Shown here: positions 43,330 to 56,443 of the stretch, one piece after another
Layout of the letters: every line of letters starts with the position of its first letter
Position numbering within the stretch: position 1 is the first letter of the stretch
Source: Hirundichthys speculiger
Taxonomy: Eukaryota > Chordata > Actinopteri > Beloniformes > Exocoetidae
Assembly (NCBI GenBank): GCA_018398805.1
Contig: JAGFBZ010000814.1
Span: 62,001-126,000, forward strand
DNA: 64,000 nucleotides
Reading direction: 5' to 3'
The notes under the pieces: model-generated
What the model saw: only the letters and a program-made list of their open reading frames with translations
Told to the model about the DNA's origin: nothing
Databases searched by the model: none
Position numbers and translations under genes: made by a program

Positions 43330-45515
43330 TATTATTTAAATTTACACTAAACACATTGTGTTATTTCACCATGCATGTTTCGCGTTGGGAAGAAAAGCTC
43401 TTTTCCTTTTTCAGACTGAGATCACATGTTCATTCCACATTTTATCCACATCAGAATTTTAGGGCGCTTGTGTCACAGGAGGATCTGAAAGGTCTTATCT
43501 TTTGAAAAATGATTTGAGAACAAGACAATCAACAAGTCAATCAAAGTAAGAAGGACAAATGATTGCTTAATGAAAAGACATGGAAAGACAACAGCATGCG
43601 CAGCAGCATTTTTACCTGGATTTGTTGTGGTGACAGGTTCACATCAACTATCCTTAAAATATAATTATAATGAAAAGAAAATTGAATTCACATTTAGAAG
43701 TCTGTGCGCCTTGTTGCTCTATGCTGAAGATACTGAGAAGGTGTTTTAGCTGAGGTTCCTCCTCATGGATAAAAATGGCAATTTTGGAGCAGGAGTGGAG
43801 AAAAAAAACAAAAAAAAAACGGATGAGCTGAAGATAAAACTAAGAGTTTGACTATTTCAAAGATAAGATAATTTATTCATCCAAATGATCTCAATTATTA
43901 ATTTACTATTGCTACTGCTAAAAAGAAAACTGAAGGCAAAAACCTGAATCTAATACAACTCTGAGGAACACAATGTTCCTGTGTGACCGTTGTGAGATGT
44001 AAATGTTACTGGAACCAGGTAAAGGTATATTGTGTAAGGGCCACATTTGGCAGAGAAAGAGGAAATTCTGGTTTTTCTGGTAGGTAAGCATGCATCAGCT
44101 GCTCTTGAACAGTCTTATAAAGACAGTCTTTTTCTGAAGAAATTAGCATCAGGAAGAACAGTTAGCCTACATGTGACAAGCACATCTGCCAAATGCAGGT
44201 ACTTCAAAAGCATGCTAAGCCTAACATTTAACTTTACCAAAAAAAAAAGGGGGGAGAAAAACAAAACAAGCAAGGCACTTCAGCACTGGTGGTAGCTCAT
44301 AATCCCAGAGACAATAAAACAATAAAAATAATGGTTTTTTTTTTTATAATTACCAAATTCCAGTTTTCCAGCTTGAGTAACTGAACCCAACAGGATTGGT
44401 GTAACTGTGGTTTTCCTGCCTTGACTATCAAAATTAGGTGTTAAATTAGGTGTTTCCAAGTTTCGAACTGCATTTGTCAAAAAGGGATAACTCTGGAACA
44501 ATATAACTTTAAAATCAAACTACAGTATCTAATGTGCACTCCTGTCTTTAGAAAAAAAAAAACTTTAATTTTAAATACTTGTGTTCATTCTCCAGGTTAA
44601 CCCTGCTCTGCTCAAACTCCATCTCTCCTTTCTCTCTCTGCCCCACTTCCTTCCTTCTTGCTCCTTGTTGGCTATTCAGCATGATCCTCTGCATATGCAC
44701 ACCTCTGACTGTCAGCATTATGGGGATATAAACACTTTCTCAGATTGCCAAAGCTCATCAAGACACCCGTCTAACAAATCACATCTTCTAATCCTGGCAT
44801 CAAAAAGACATGGTTGTGACATAAGTGTAAATGTTAAAGGGGGTATGCATCGTTTTCACTCCCACAAAGACCACACTTGAAATACAACACATTTATACAC
44901 TACAAAATATCAGCAGTGGCTAACAACAGCTTGCACACACCATGGAGCCAAATGGAAGGGCAGCCAAAGAATGCATGCTCAGTGTTTGAGATGCACATGC
45001 TGAGTAAGGGGTCACATGCTTGGATAATATAGGAAAGCTACAAAATGTTTAAACTCAGCTCAAAAATTGAGTAGGTGGGCTTAAGTTTCTTGTCTGATAA
45101 TGAGCCTATCTGATACAGCTGCTTCATGTAGGCATGTTAAAAGGATGTACAACAAAATAATCTGATACTTTGGCTGACAAAAGATCAGCACGTTATAGCA
45201 TCACTTATAGTGTGGTTATAAAAAGAACTTCATTTAATTGGAAGAAAGAAAAAAGTCAGCAGGCAAGTATTCCGTGGCTTCTTCAATATCAGCAGCATTC
45301 AGGTACTTTGAAAAATGGCTTGTGGACCAGAGGCAAATACGTGACAGAGATGTTAAAGGGGCACAGAATGGAGAGCAATACAAGTAATATATATAACATA
45401 AACGAAGCACAAAAAATAAGGTAATTTGTGTTTGGTAGATTATTCTTTGTTGTAACGATGCTTCTAGGCAATAAATCTTTGACTGTTGGAAACCCTGTCC
45501 CTACCCTTTTTTTTT
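43330..45515. other. zbtb34 intron, nothing recognised
   Basis: No gene or repeat with definable ends. A- and T-runs near 43800, 44240 and 44335. Confidence 0.45.
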
Positions 45516-45519
45516 TTTT

Positions 45520-45684
45520 TAAGATTTTTTTCTGGCACCAGTAGCCTTTATTTACAATGAAGAGTGACAGGAAATTGGGGCAGAGAGAGAGTGAGTAGAC
45601 ATGCTCCAAAGGGTTGCAGGCTGGGAGTTGGACCTGTGACATGGCCCCTGTACATGGGCTGTCTGCCTTAACTGAGCTACCCAT
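45520..45684 (-). mobile_element. tRNA-derived SINE
   Basis: The minus strand opens GGGTAGCTCAGTTAAGGCAG (A box) and has CAGGTCCAACTCCCAGCC (B box), then TGCAACCCTTTGGAGCATGT and CTCTCTCTGCCCC. It ends AATAAAGGCTACTGG and a T-run on the plus strand. This is a familiar teleost SINE layout. Confidence 0.75.
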
Positions 45685-46499
45685 TCAGAAGAATGGGATT
45701 CCTTCCTGGTGGCGGTGGTATTGCTTCCACATATCACATGGGAGTTCTGGGTTCAGGACAGGGTTGCGTCAGGAAGGACCTTGTGCCAAAATCAACCATG
45801 TGGATCCTTTTGCTGTGTCCTTCCCGCAAGAATAAGCAGCTAGTTGAAGAACGGGATGGGATCTCATCCCATCCCATGGCGGTATGAGGAGGAGGTGTCA
45901 GGCTGCTGTGGCTTTCGTATGGCTCTTCCACATGCTACTGAGGCCCCTGTTTTTTGTTTCTTAATATGAATAAATGTAAACTGTTAAATTGCCTATATAT
46001 CTTGTTTCTCAGATTCCAATCATCTAATTCATGAAACAATTCAACAGGAGGAAAAAAAAAGTTGTTTGCCACTGCCAGAGAAGATTTGGCGAATGAAAAC
46101 TGGACCAACAATCTTCTGATTGGGAAACAACCAGTCCAGTTCCTGAGCCACAGCTGTCCAAAATTCAAATGATACTTAGATACCAGGGAGAGAAAAAAAA
46201 GAAAAAAAGGAAAGCAAAACACACAAAACAGAAGACTAAACTGTGAAGGACCAAAGGGAAACATGCATAACTTTGCTTAAGTGAAAATAATGCAAATCTT
46301 GAAAATGTTACAGGGCAATCACACAGAGCTAAATTTGTATACTTGGCCTTTGGCTGTGTTCTCCGATTTGATTTGTTTGGATTACATAAAAGAAAAACAA
46401 GTAAAGGCCTTATTTTCCATTTCAGTATAATCACAAGCTTTATTTGATAATCTTAAACAAAAATCTTAAATGGCTCGAGCTCATCCTTGTTTTTCAGTT

Positions 46500-47537
46500 T
46501 TCCTGAGGTCCAGCGACCCAGACCTGCCATTGTTGTGCCAACGGGCGCGTGAACTCTCACGAGACTCCAGTGTTGACGTTTTACCTAAGAGTCGTGACGT
46601 CAGCTACGCAGCAGAGAGCGGGTAGCAACATGTCAAACAATGCGGATGAAAAATTTAGCACTTCTCACCACTGGTAAATGTAGGTAGGAAATGTGAACGT
46701 ACGCTCGTCTGCCTCGTCCCCAGCGTGGACATCACTAGGTCCTGCTTCTAGTCCCGTTTAGCAATGTAACCTCCAAGCACGCCAAGTACACATGAATGAA
46801 GAACGTTCGTATGACTGGAATAATGGAACAATCTGGCCTGACTGGTTCTGGACAGGATTTACTGACCGTCCAAGTGTCATTTATATTGCCGATTTCTGAA
46901 GTGCTCAATTTGCTTATTAGGGCAATTATATGATAATAAAACTTTTAAAATATCTCCCGACTCTGACCCCCCCTGAATTTTTGCCTTTAATAGGCAACTT
47001 AATTGTTTCATAACAACTACTTTTATTTTTAATATCTAACCTCAGCCTTATGCTCAGTGTATTCTCACATTAGCAGGAATAATTAAACGCTGTGCCATTT
47101 TTATCTTTTATTTTCTGTTGAGGGAAAGTAAGAATTGGGTATGAGCAGAGTTTTGCAAACCTGTGAAGTGAAGCACACCAGATTGCGAGTTTTGCGTTTC
47201 ACTATGTAATGTCAATTATCCTCCCAGGTATATTGTAAAGGCTTAAGTTAATGTTGTCTGAATTTATGTTCAGTAGGCCTGGTGTACTGTCTCTTGGACA
47301 TTAAATAAACAAAAGAATACTATTTTGAAATTAAATTTGTATTTCTCTTTTTCTTCTCAGTAATAAAGCAAAATAAGTAGTTGGGGTTAAACTGTCAATT
47401 TTTATTGAATAAAACCGTATCAAATCATACCGAATCGAATCGTTTACTATTTTTATTAATCTTCCCTGAATCGGATCGTAGCCTGTGAATCGAGATTTGA
47501 ATTGGATCGTTTTGTGAGTGAAAGATTCACACCCTTA
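46500..47537. mobile_element. hAT fragment
   Basis: The right end, CGTTTTGTGAGTGAAAGATT then CACACCC, matches the usual terminus of a fish hAT family whose copies start GGGTGTGAATCTTTCAC. An ATGTCAAACAATGCGG near 46630 could be the transposase start. The left terminus was not found. Confidence 0.5.
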
Positions 47538-47551
47538 ATAAGTGCCTTATG

Positions 47552-49643
47552 TAGGGCCATATGGAATCCGCGATCATGGAATCGCGGAATTGGAGATTAA
47601 AAAACGGAATTCACTTTAAATGCGCAATATAACAGAACTGAACGGCAATTTGCGTAAACTCACAAACTTTTCTTCAAACGCAACCTGCATCTCGGCGCGT
47701 ACAAGAGCGCATCCAAATGGCATCAATGCGTGTCCACCTGGTCACATATGAATGTGCAAAAACGGCTCTACCTCTGGAATAAACTCTTGTGTAAAAAGCG
47801 TGATCTGGCCTCATTTGAAACCCGGAGGAAATGGCAGAGATCGTCTTAAACGCTTGCTTGCCAGTTAAACCACAGATGACCAGAGGGTGTTTACTGGGAG
47901 CACAGCAACTATCTGGGACTTTCAGGTAGCCTATAGGAACTGTCTGTGTAAAAATATCTATATGTATATATCAGTGCAGAGGAGGAGGAGGAGGAAGCTC
48001 TACAGCAGAGTCCCAGACGAGCTGCGCATGAGAGCTGCGCCGATCTGGATTAAAAAGACGTTCCATAGCGGTTTGCGGGTAGCGCAACCTGCTCTTAAAG
48101 GCAATGGCTACTGACGCACTGATTGGTTTAACAAGTGGAACGCCCTAACCACTCCTATGCATAATGTAGCGGCTAGCCCAGGTGGGATAGCGGGTTTAGC
48201 AAAGTGGAAGATTACGTTCTTTGCGGGGCAATGCCTCTCCCGCTACCCGCTATCCCTTAATAGCAGCTTTAGGAGATCTGGCGGAAGATCGGGCCCATAA
48301 TCTCTCCAGTGTGTCCTAGGTCTGCCCAGTGGTCTTCGAACGAGGATCACTTAATGAGTGAAAAGCACAAACGTAAAAAGGCGAGTCACTCACTGAGCTA
48401 AACACAAAGAGGCTGACAATTATTTATTTAAACGGTGATGTCTGTAATAGCTGGAACACCTAAAGAAAAAAAAAAACACACGGACACTCATACACACAAC
48501 CAGTGTTCAGTAGTGCTGGGCGATATGGAAAAAATCATATATCACGATATGGACTATTTTATATCACGATAACGATATATATCATGATATACCATAATAA
48601 AGTATGTTTTCAGTTATTCTCTGAAAAGTTTGACAAAAATTTCATTGCTTACTTTTCAACTTTATTTTTTTTGAAAGGACATTTAGCTGAATTGTCACAA
48701 ACATACATTTTAGTGCAGCAAAAACAGGTAGGTACAGAGGTACAGTAGCTTTCACATTTTTTTTTAAAGTGCACAACAGTTTCTGAGAGGAAAAACACAT
48801 TTTTACACTGAAGTTCAGCTATAAAAAATAAACAAATTATTTTTCAACTTTCTGAAATCTGTAACCTTGTAGTGCAAAGTTTGCAAACCAATATAAAGTG
48901 TCTAAAGTAAACATCAGGGTTGAAGAGAACTCTGTTTAAGGTATTAACCATGAATAAAAGTACAAACATAAAAGGCTACTTTGTAGAAGTAGATATGATT
49001 CTATCAAATTTATCATTGCAGGTTTTTAATTACATATTACTGTAATAATTGATAAAATTAGGTTAGAAACGATATAAACGATATAAACGATAGAAGAGAA
49101 ATGGCACGATACACACTTTTTTATTGTCCCCACGATATGTATCGTCATATTGCCCAGCACTAGTGTTCAGTGCTTTGGATTTCATAGTATCTACTTAAGC
49201 TATATAGTAAATATAGTTTTTGCTGTTGTCAGGTACATAGTTTGTCATGACATACCTGAAAAATGTCAGGTACAAGCTAAAACAATTAGTTTACTGCTGT
49301 GGAAATTTCTTTCTTTTTTTCACTTTAAATGGATTTTACCTATTTGAGCAATTTTTTTCTTAGTTATTTATTACATAAAAAGAACTTTTACATTTTTTTT
49401 GTTTGTCAAAAAAACAAATGTTTTGTTGGACACAATATGTTTAGAAGTATGAAAACATTATAGTTTACAGCTATAATTGCATAAATTGTCTATATTTCAT
49501 TACTTTATGTACCGTCTTGTGGTTAAATTTGCATAAAATGCTGAAAACAGAATACTCAAAAATTTAAAATTGAAAAACACCAAAAATTTAAAAAAATTAA
49601 AACGGAATTTGAGAAAAAATAAAACAGATTTCATAGGGCTCTA
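47552..49643. mobile_element. hAT-like element with nested hAT
   Basis: Ends TAGGGCCATATGGAAT and TAGAGCCCTATGAAAT (complement of the right end) are imperfect inverted repeats. CTTATG occurs directly on both sides (47546-47551, 49644-49649). A second hAT (48511-49162) is inserted within. No transposase frame survives. Confidence 0.7.
48511..49162. mobile_element. nested hAT MITE, perfect target repeat
   Basis: TAGTGCTGGGCGATATGG and TAGTGCTGGGCAATATGA (complement of the right end) form the ends. The 8-bp repeat GTGTTCAG lies at 48503-48510 and 49163-49170. The ATATCACGATATGG subterminal repeats are characteristic. Confidence 0.95.
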
Positions 49644-50399
49644 CTTATGGGAACTGAGTGGAAGAAATAACAAGAAGCCACATGCAAGGAGAGGAAAAGG
49701 CTCCTGTCACTGACATATTTTGCATTCACCAGCTCTGATTATTTTAGATGAAAATAACAACTTAAATGCTCTATATTGGGTTTTTTTTATGGCAATTAGT
49801 TCAAAAGTTACCCAGCTAAATTACCTTTTAACTTAAAGAAAAATTGAAGTAATTATTAAGACTACAATTAAAGTTGATTTTATGTCATGTCTAAGACAGG
49901 TTTTATTATGACCAAATGGGAAAGATTCAGATGAGGTGGAATTAAGTTTAAGCTAGTTTGTCACTACCAAGATGCAAGAAAACTTTAAAACCTTAAAAGT
50001 GATTGTTCAAAGATGCATGTGATATATCTTTCATCTGCTGATTTAAAGACGTATTTCAAAAGATATGTCCTGTACTTACCGGTATAAAAAGGATCAGTGG
50101 TGTCAAAAAAATGTGATTTTCTGAGACCTTCTGAACTGTTCACCTTCAGCCTCCACAGGATAATGTAATGCCAGTGCACAGGCTGGAGCCCGCTTGTGGC
50201 ACTTCATTTTAAAAATGGACTGGGTTCTCTATGCCATTCTTTAATAAAATTTTCAGGTCGATCTGCTGTGTTTAAATTACCATGGCTCTGCAGCAAAATA
50301 GACGTGACGCATATTTTTAGAGGAGCAGACAGTGATTTCTAGGATGGTTCTAAACTGTGTCACAGCGCTTCTGATGGGACCACTCTCAACAACTTGAAC

Positions 50400-51277
50400 T
50401 AGTGCTGGCGGTATGACCAAAAATTTATATCACGGTATTTTTCAAAATTATATCGGTTTCACGGTATATCACTGTATTTTTTTTTTTAAGGCACAACTGG
50501 GTGTTAACCACATTTTCTAATCATTTAGAGGAATTACTGCAGTAAATTGGCTTAGAATGACCTATTTTACTGTTACAAGGAGTGAATATTGTAGAAAAAC
50601 ATTCATATCTACACTAGTATGAATACAGGTTTGCATGGCCTCACAAAATGATACTATTTACAAAGAGGAGGCACTCGTGATTCTAATTAAGTGAAGGAAT
50701 CAGAATGCATGATAGTTGCAGTTAAAATACAGAACCTTTTTAATTTTCAAATTTTGCAAACTACTTGAAAAAACATATTTTGTAAAAAAAAAAAAAAAAA
50801 ACAACATTAACTACACAATGTAAACAACGTTCTAAAGCTGTAGCCGTGGGAGGCAACACCAGGCTGGTGTTGCCTCCCACGGCTACAACTTTAGCTCAGC
50901 AACATTTGCAGAATATTGTAGTTTGTTGGACGTCGTCTTTTTTAAATCCAAAGAACTTCCACATGACAGACACGGCTCCTCGTTTAGGAAGAAGTTCCTC
51001 AGTCTCATGTTGCCGTTCTGGAGCTTCCACTTTGGGATTTTCGGTTTGCAGCCATCACCGTTTAACCATAAGCTAGTAGCGTGTTGTGCCTCCAGTGCAA
51101 CTGCAAAACAGTCCCCTGTCAAACAATGTTCTGCGGCACTTACGTTCCGCCACGCTGCGTTCCCAACGTTGTGTATGCTACAGTACATACTCACCGGTAT
51201 TACGGTATATGAAAAATTCATATCATAAGAAAAATAACACCGGTATTCGTTATGAACCGGTATACCGCCCAGCACTA
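50400..51277. mobile_element. hAT element with internal palindrome
   Basis: TAGTGCTGGCGGTATGACC and TAGTGCTGGGCGGTATACC (complement of the right end) are bounded by ACTTGAAC at 50392-50399 and 51278-51285. It belongs to the same broad group as the element at 48511. The interior includes the palindrome at 50832-50894 and a non-coding GC-richer part. Confidence 0.93.
50832..50894. repeat. 63-bp near-perfect palindrome
   Basis: Two arms of 31 bp around a single central base (50863), with one mismatch (50838 against 50888). The inner 23 bp of each arm pair perfectly; the left arm includes GCCGTGGGAGGCAACACC. It would form a long hairpin in single-stranded DNA or RNA. Confidence 0.97.
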
Positions 51278-51289
51278 ACTTGAACAGAC

Positions 51290-53850
51290 ACAATTCTCAA
51301 CAACTGAACCTCTGCGCATCTGTACCCGGAGGGACCCAAAGGTTACAGTAAATCTCAGTTTCTACAGTCTTTAATATAATGTAACTGTATAAATAAAATG
51401 ACCATAAACACTGTTTTCAAACACAAATCCCATTTAACTCTTAGCTTGCAACATAGAAGATAGAAAAGGGGTTTAATACCATTCAAACATTCTTGCCAAC
51501 ACTCATTCGCACTAAATGGGATGCTTTAGACCTTCAGTCCCTTCTGAATTTGCATTTGGCTAGCTGCTCCTGTTAGCCATTTCTCGCATTCCCTATTCTG
51601 TATCCAAGTCCTGTGGAGAAGCAGCTTTTCCCACAACCCAATACTTGCAGACAATTACTGCCCCATATGGAACTCTTTTGCCCACTGCTACTTTGACAAT
51701 GATGACCATAGACAACAAAAATGTATTTTTGAAGTTATTTAAATTTATCAATCCCTTGCAATGTCTCTCTGTAGATGCCTCTTTTGCAGAGTATTTCAAC
51801 AATATTATTGTAAATGATTGCATTCTGAACAGTGTTATGAATTATGAAAGATTTTTTTTTCTGTAGTATACTGTAGCAGCCAACAGTTCCTCGATCTTGT
51901 TGTCATTTTAGTTTCCTGCTACCTCACTGTACAACTTTGTCATGTTCCTGAATAAGTGCTCTGATAGTTTATGGTAGTCATTTGTGTCACTGATACATTG
52001 GGAAAACTGATACATCAGCTATGTCAGAATTTCTGTCAACGCAGCAGTCGATCACAAAAACACTAAACACTCTACTTTAATTTCAATCCAAGTTCTAAAG
52101 GATTGGCATCAATCATACCAGGAGGCTACAGACAGACCATCTCAGTGCTTATATTAGCAACTCTCAATGTGTGTCTAAAAGGTGTATAAGACCGGTGAAA
52201 TACTATAAAAATTCAGTCAATTTTCCACTGCTTCAGCTTGGATTTTCTTAGATTTTATTTCAAATTTAAGTCATTTGCAGAATTGACAATACCATCCAAT
52301 TTAGAAACATTAACAAATCTTGTAACATTAAATATTTGTGTTCTTTTAAGAATTAAGGGGAAAATTTCACTTAGACAAGTGGTTCATAAAATTGTGCATG
52401 GGTGGGGCAAAGGTCTTTGGTTGTTAAAGTGACTTAAAACACCAAGTGCACTATTACCATATTTCCCCTAAATGACCAGTTAACCACCATACTCATACTA
52501 CATAGTCTTGTTTTCTTGTGATATAAAGAAAACACCACCATCCAATGTTCTAAGTTTTGTATTCCACAATACTAAAATTCAGCAGTTGAGTAAAGCACAA
52601 ACAGTTTGACTGATTATTGCAAACAGAAACTGCACTATGAAAAGAAAAACATGGGTGGTTGACAACCCATAATGTCAACTCTTGAAGCTGTCATAATTTA
52701 CTTGGTTCCGCTCTTGTTCTGACGTGCCTCTTATTTAAAATAGGTTTGGCTACAGATAGAGCTGTCAGTAATAACTTTCTTCGCCAGTGTGTATTTCAAT
52801 ATAAATATGTATGTCACAGAAATAGCGGTGAATACTGTGTTGGATGAACCCATGTGCACCGAAGAGATGCCACGTTCCTGCACTTTGTCCTTTTCCCTGC
52901 TATATCCCGTTCAATGAGTTTACAGGTACACATTGTTACGAAGTGCAATGATTCACTGTCACCTTTAGTCTTACAGCGTAACTCACAGCCAGCAAAAAGT
53001 AATGCAGGTGTTTCTGACACGTATGGTGTACGAACAGGCCCGCAATGCCCCCTCATACCAGAACACTGCTGGTTAAAACACCTCGTAATTTACAATATCA
53101 TAAAGAAATAAACGCAACTCTAAATGAATAAGTCACTGACAGTGATATAAGCCTGCATATACATATATGCATAGAAGTCTCTTCTGCAGATGTAATAGAT
53201 GTTGGCATATATGCTGGTATGATGGAGGACAAATGTGTAGCATTTAAAACTTCAATGCAAAGCTTCTATTTGTAGGCACCGATGGGGGTGGTCTACTTAG
53301 CGGAACTGCTAACACTGGCGCTATGTCGACCACTTCAGCCAACTAATTCTTGTTTATAGTCTCCACTTTATCTCCTTTCGAATATATTTTTAAGCTCGAT
53401 AAACGTTAGTTAACTAATTTGTATAAACTCGTAGAAACAAACCAACCGACTATCTTACGGTACACAGGCAGCGACTGACTAGCTCGCGAGCTAACCCACA
53501 ATCGAGTTATTTATAGGCAGAAACACGCCAATTCAGCAGAAAAATTCTATTTACACGCTCAGTCAGTTTGGTCAACGTTTCTCTACGTATAAAAATGCTT
53601 GACAAGCTTGTATGCTTTAACGGCTGATTTGCAACGTCGAAGACGGGTTCAAACTGTCATGTGAACTAGCCGCTATGCTAAGTTAGCAGCTAGCCATCTC
53701 ATTCACAGCTAAACAGAGGCTAACACTAGCTGGTAGATAGTGGCTCACGTACGCTGGCAAGTAGTGATTTACTATCAAACATGCTGAAAAAAACCCCACC
53801 GAAAACCACAAACGCATCATTGTCACCAGTTATTGTCAAAGAAGAAGTTA
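51290..53850. other. zbtb34 intron, nothing recognised
   Basis: No exon or repeat that I can name. The part after 53300 becomes richer in CG dinucleotides and GCTAGC-type sequence, as is usual near a promoter. Confidence 0.45.
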
Positions 53851-53861
53851 ATCAAACTCAC

Positions 53862-53945
53862 CGTCTTGTTCGTCAGCATTAAATGTTGTCCATTACCCTC
53901 TCGTACGCTAATACTACGGCCAGGCCTCCCCCCCTCTCCAGTCCA
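53862..53945 (-). other. zbtb34: zbtb34 5' exon with uORF and upstream in-frame ATG
   Basis: The donor on the minus strand is AAGACG|GTGAGT, with the exon ending at 53862. Just before it, ATG at 53879 gives MLTNKT, in frame through the splice with AADKLEKHIQE and the main ATG: a 17-residue extension. A four-codon uORF (MDNI, 53893-53879) ends in TAA that shares one base with this ATG (TAATG), a layout that permits termination-reinitiation. The transcription start is not visible; exon start is an estimate. Confidence 0.6.
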
Positions 53946-54080
53946 GATGTGTCAGACAGTTGCTGCTGCAATTTTTGCATCAACAGGAAGTGTTCTTTGG
54001 GCTCTTTGCATTCATTCTATCATGCGTTTTGAAGCAGCCCCTCCCTTGCTTATGTCAGAGTGGTATGCTGAAATATGGCG

Positions 54081-54106
54081 CGTGTGTGTGTGTGTGTATG
54101 TATGTA

Positions 54107-54183
<77 letters not shown>
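54081..54183. repeat. (TG)n, (TATG)n and (TA)n microsatellite
   Basis: About nine TG units, a few GTAT units and about 37 TA units, lying just upstream of the zbtb34 5' exon. Confidence 0.97.
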
Positions 54184-54185
<2 letters not shown>

Positions 54186-54189
54186 CGAG

Positions 54190-56410
54190 ATGGAGGACAT
54201 ACAGGCGAAATAAAATAAAATAAAAATATAAATAAAGTCACCGAAGACCGGTCTTTTGAAGTTGTTTTCAACAAATAACTTGGCCATGCCCGTTCTGTCA
54301 TACGAGTAAAGCCATACACCGTCATCCGATTTCACTTTACGACAGTGCCGGTGAGCATCTTAAGTAAATGTACTTACAGTCTCTATATTCACCTCATCAC
54401 CTCCCTCCCTCCCTCCGTCCCACCCCAATTTCTCACGCTCTTGCGTGTAAGCATTACGTTAGTGAGTTATTATTCTTATTTCTTTTATTACATGCAAATG
54501 ATTTGAATTATAATTTCAAGGATCACTGAGTGACCATTTAGTTCACATGGGATAGCCTCAGACGCATAGAGAAACTCTACAGTCTTGCGAAGCTCAGGCA
54601 ACTATATACCTAATGCTATTATGGCTTTAATCTTACTTTGTTTACCTGTTGGGTGTGTGGGTGGGAGTGAGTGTGTGTGTGTGCGTCACGATTAAATTCC
54701 TATGGATGAAAATAATTTGATTAACTTCTATGCACACCACAGAGGGGCGCCAGAGACCAAACTAATGAACCAAACTTCCATCCAACCCTCAAAAGCTTTA
54801 GGTTGCGCCCCGCCACATGTATACACTATACGTATATCTGTGTATATGAAAACATCCCATTGATTCAAATCTAAATGCAGTAAATAATTGATTTTATTAT
54901 ATATTAAAAAATATCAAATTAATGTAAGTCAGAGAATTATTGGATTTTTATTTTAATGCATGAATATTGGATTTTTGATCCCAGTTGTATATATATTTAC
55001 TAATGCATATCAAATTTGTGCATCATAACAGGTGAATGAGTATTGGCAGTGGCTCAAATGGGAAAATCTTATGAGGGCATAGAAGAAATATGCATGTTTT
55101 TGTAGGGCAGATGTATATTGCATGCATATTTTAGAGCATGTCTCTTTTTATAAACAGTTATCTTTTTTTCTTTTTTTTACAGCATGGGAGAGGCTGTAGT
55201 TTTGTTATATACTTGCACAGAATAACAATAAAGTTGTATAGAATAAAAAAATTGATACTTTTGAAAAAAAAATTTTTTCCTCAAAATAGTGAACATGAAT
55301 TGTTTATCTCAGCTGCAATCAATTTAATTAAGATAAACAACCAATGTAGAATAGCATTCAGTATTGTTGATAAAAACAGAGCTTTTCTATAAATTCACAA
55401 TACTGTGCAAAAGTCATAGGAATCACTAGTTTTAATGGCCCATTCATACTCTGTATGACACAGAGAACACAGTCATAACATTACAGCGATACTGATTATT
55501 CAGTTGGCCAATTATTGGCTGTCTTTTAATAACTGGAATTGGTGATCAGTCAAACAATAAATGTGTACAGAAAAATAAAACCACTCAATGTTCAAACATA
55601 AATAACTCTAGAAGCAAAAGTCAGTATTAGGTGTGATCTCTCTCAGAACCAAGCACAGATTTAACTCTTTAAAGAAAATGTCTCATGCAGATGTTTGCAA
55701 TATTTATAAGGATTCCATTCTATTTAAGTCTAAGAGAGAACAAGTTCATGTATTTCTGTTTGTATCCTAAAGAGACTGGAAAATATGTATGATTATCATC
55801 ATGACTTGTTGTTGTTTGATGAAACAAGACCAAGCTCCCCTAAGTCTTTTGCACAGAACTGTAGCTATTACTTGAGCTCCGTTGTTTAGAACAAAAATAA
55901 TTATTTGCAAGCATCTTACCTTTTACACAAAAACTGGAATTTTGTGTAAGGGTAAGATGCAATAATGAAATGTAAAGTCTGTAGATAGTATATTGTACTG
56001 AACTGCATCATCTCAAAAACAGAGGTCAAAGTTCATGTCCATTTTTACTTGGTTATACCGTCACTTGTAGATTGTAATGCTTCCTGCAAGCACTGTACTC
56101 TCTATGCTGCATTTGATCTGAGTAATCATTTCAAAATGTCTACTTTTTCGTTGATGAAAGGGACAAGCTAACGTCTGTGCGCCGTCTGCTCTCTGGAGGA
56201 CTTTATCTGTACTGCCTGTGGTGGAGAGGAATGAATGTCTGCTGTGTGTCTTTCTTTTTTTATGGAGTGTGAATGACAGCTTGGCAGCCCAGGTGAATAT
56301 CTGACCTAATCTGTGTGCAGGTGGGTGATCAGTGTAGAGAAAGGAATCGCTTTGTCATTGCACGTGCTTCATGTTCAACAAGTCACTCCTCTCTTCTCCA
56401 CAGTGATTTG

Positions 56411-56443
<33 letters not shown>

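Noticed and set aside
45852..45874. Short GGGATGGGAT inverted repeat
   Set aside because: A 10-bp arm hairpin is not unusual at this scale and has no associated feature.
54012..54335. Frames of repeated Tyr-Ile residues here and at 20.9, 61.3 and 63.1 kb
   Set aside because: They are translations of TA microsatellites.
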